Shown one piece after another: positions 62,964 to 64,000 of a stretch of DNA of 64,000 nt. The position numbers were made by a program, and so were the translations under genes. The stretch comes from Litorimonas sp947503715 (GTDB lineage: Bacteria; Pseudomonadota; Alphaproteobacteria; Caulobacterales; Maricaulaceae): NCBI RefSeq assembly GCF_050271975.1, contig NZ_CP189850.1:3038001-3102000 (forward strand), written 5' to 3'. The notes beneath the pieces are model-generated. The model searched no databases. It was given only the letters and a program-made list of their open reading frames with translations, and was not told the DNA's origin. The number at the start of each line of letters is the position of its first letter. Position 1 is the first letter of the stretch.

Positions 62964-64000
62964 ATGTCAGACGCTTCCAAGCTCATTAAAAAAATGAAGG
63001 ATGAGGATATTAAATTCCTCGACCTTCGCTTCACCGACCCGAAAGGGAAAATGCAGCACGTGACTTTCCATTCCGATCTCGTCGACGAAGACCTCTTCGC
63101 GGACGGCACAATGTTTGATGGCTCCTCCATCTCCGGTTGGAAGGACATTAACGAATCCGACATGGTCCTGCTGCCCGATGCGGGCACGGCCAAGATGGAC
63201 CCGTTTTTCCAGCAAGACACGCTCGCCGTTTTCTGTGACATCCTCGAACCCGATACGGGCGAAGCCTATAATCGTGATCCACGTGGCACGGCCAAAGCCG
63301 CCGAGGCCTATATGCGCTCTGCCAAAGTCGGCGATGACGTCTTTTTCGGACCGGAAGCCGAGTTCTTCGTATTTGACGATGTGAAGTTCCAGACAGAGCA
63401 GAACGTTACGGGGTATTCCATCGATTCCTCCGAGCTTCCGCAAAATACAGGCACAGACTATGCCGGTGGCAATATGGGCCACCGCCCGGGACCAAAAGGC
63501 GGTTACTTCCCCGTTCCCCCCGTTGACTCCGCACAGGACATGCGCGCAGAAATGCTCTCTATCATGGAAGAGCTGCAACTCCGCCCTGAGAAGCACCATC
63601 ATGAAGTCGCACCTGCACAGCATGAGCTGGGTATGCAGTTCGACACGCTGCTGCAAATGGGCGACAATATGCAGCTTTATAAATATATCGTGCACAATGT
63701 AGCCCATGCCTATGGCAAAACGGCGACCTTCATGCCGAAGCCGATGTGGAACGACAATGGCACGGGCATGCACGTTCACATGTCCATCTGGAAGGACAAG
63801 CAGCCGCTTTTCGCGGGTGATGAATATGCCGGTCTGTCCGAGCAGTGCCTCCATTATATCGGCGGCATCATCAAACATTCCAAAGCGATCAACGCGTTCT
63901 CCAATGCCTCGACCAATTCCTACAAGCGTTTGGTCCCGGGTTTTGAAGCGCCAGTTATGCTCGCTTACTCCTCCCGTAACCGGTCTGCCTCGATCCGTAT
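62964..64000 (+). CDS. glnA: Glutamine synthetase type I, 3' end outside window
   Basis: 345 codons are visible. MFDGSSISGW, GPEAEFFVFDD, NMGHRPGPKGGYFPV, PEKHHHEVAPAQHELG (metal-binding), NGTGMHVHMS and SASIRI are in order for GlnA. The adenylylation tyrosine would be further downstream. It makes glutamine from glutamate, ammonia and ATP. Confidence 0.97.
   Translation, partial: MSDASKLIKKMKDEDIKFLDLRFTDPKGKMQHVTFHSDLVDEDLFADGTMFDGSSISGWKDINESDMVLLPDAGTAKMDPFFQQDTLAVFCDILEPDTGEAYNRDPRGTAKAAEAYMRSAKVGDDVFFGPEAEFFVFDDVKFQTEQNVTGYSIDSSELPQNTGTDYAGGNMGHRPGPKGGYFPVPPVDSAQDMRAEMLSIMEELQLRPEKHHHEVAPAQHELGMQFDTLLQMGDNMQLYKYIVHNVAHAYGKTATFMPKPMWNDNGTGMHVHMSIWKDKQPLFAGDEYAGLSEQCLHYIGGIIKHSKAINAFSNASTNSYKRLVPGFEAPVMLAYSSRNRSASIR

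Noticed and set aside
1..64000. CRISPR arrays, retrons or diversity-generating retroelements
   Set aside because: No regularly spaced palindromic repeats with spacers and no reverse transcriptase were seen.

Overview
The window looks like chromosome from a marine-type alphaproteobacterium. This is inferred from a GcrA-family protein, CtrA-like winged-helix proteins, a NodT-type outer-membrane factor, the glnB-glnA pair and the overall gene style. By eye it divides into a GC-rich prophage (1-29112), a more AT-rich integrated island (29113-38457), a chromosomal stretch (38458-50665), a second small island beside tRNA-Leu (50666-58359), and chromosomal housekeeping genes (58360-64000).

Prophage: the integrase end of a lambda-organised prophage that continues past the left edge. 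Reading right to left it has an integrase beside a tRNA-Arg 3' fragment, a LexA-like CI repressor divergent from a Cro-like gene with repeated operators, a CII-like gene, and then a tightly overlapping leftward early operon. That operon holds winged-helix regulators, a TOPRIM primase, a double-HTH GcrA-like protein, a P4-type helicase, a J-domain protein, a C5-cytosine methylase, a Gp37/Gp68 protein, small zinc-ribbon proteins, an ASCH protein and a Dam-type adenine methylase. An oppositely oriented umuDC operon and a membrane protein interrupt it. Packaging genes follow: DUF6456-like protein, terminase small and large subunits, gpW, portal, and an S49 head protease that runs off the left edge.

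Island 1 (29097-38457) carries a type III restriction-modification system and two tyrosine recombinases with AlpA and Xis-like genes. It is bounded by a 16-bp repeat of the tRNA-Arg(CCG) 3' end, so prophage and island sit in tandem at one tRNA. The intact tRNA-Arg is predicted left of the window.

The chromosomal stretch holds an RND efflux operon (outer-membrane factor, adaptor, pump) and an operon for a TonB-dependent receptor with an ABC-2 type exporter (ATPase and two DUF3526-like permeases).

Island 2 (50666-58359) is the strongest candidate for an undescribed system. Two translationally coupled genes, a cytosolic M48-type metallopeptidase and a 1731-aa DUF4011-SF1 helicase-Vsr/MTES_1575-like protein (Hhe-like architecture), are the only intact genes between a tRNA-Leu(TAG) 3' end and its 17-bp duplicate, together with a decayed integrase. 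This is the layout of a small mobile defence island, and the protease partner is the novel part.

To the right are a MATE transporter, NADP-malic enzyme (maeB) with a repeated upstream motif, and glnB-glnA behind a sigma-54-type promoter; glnA runs off the right edge.
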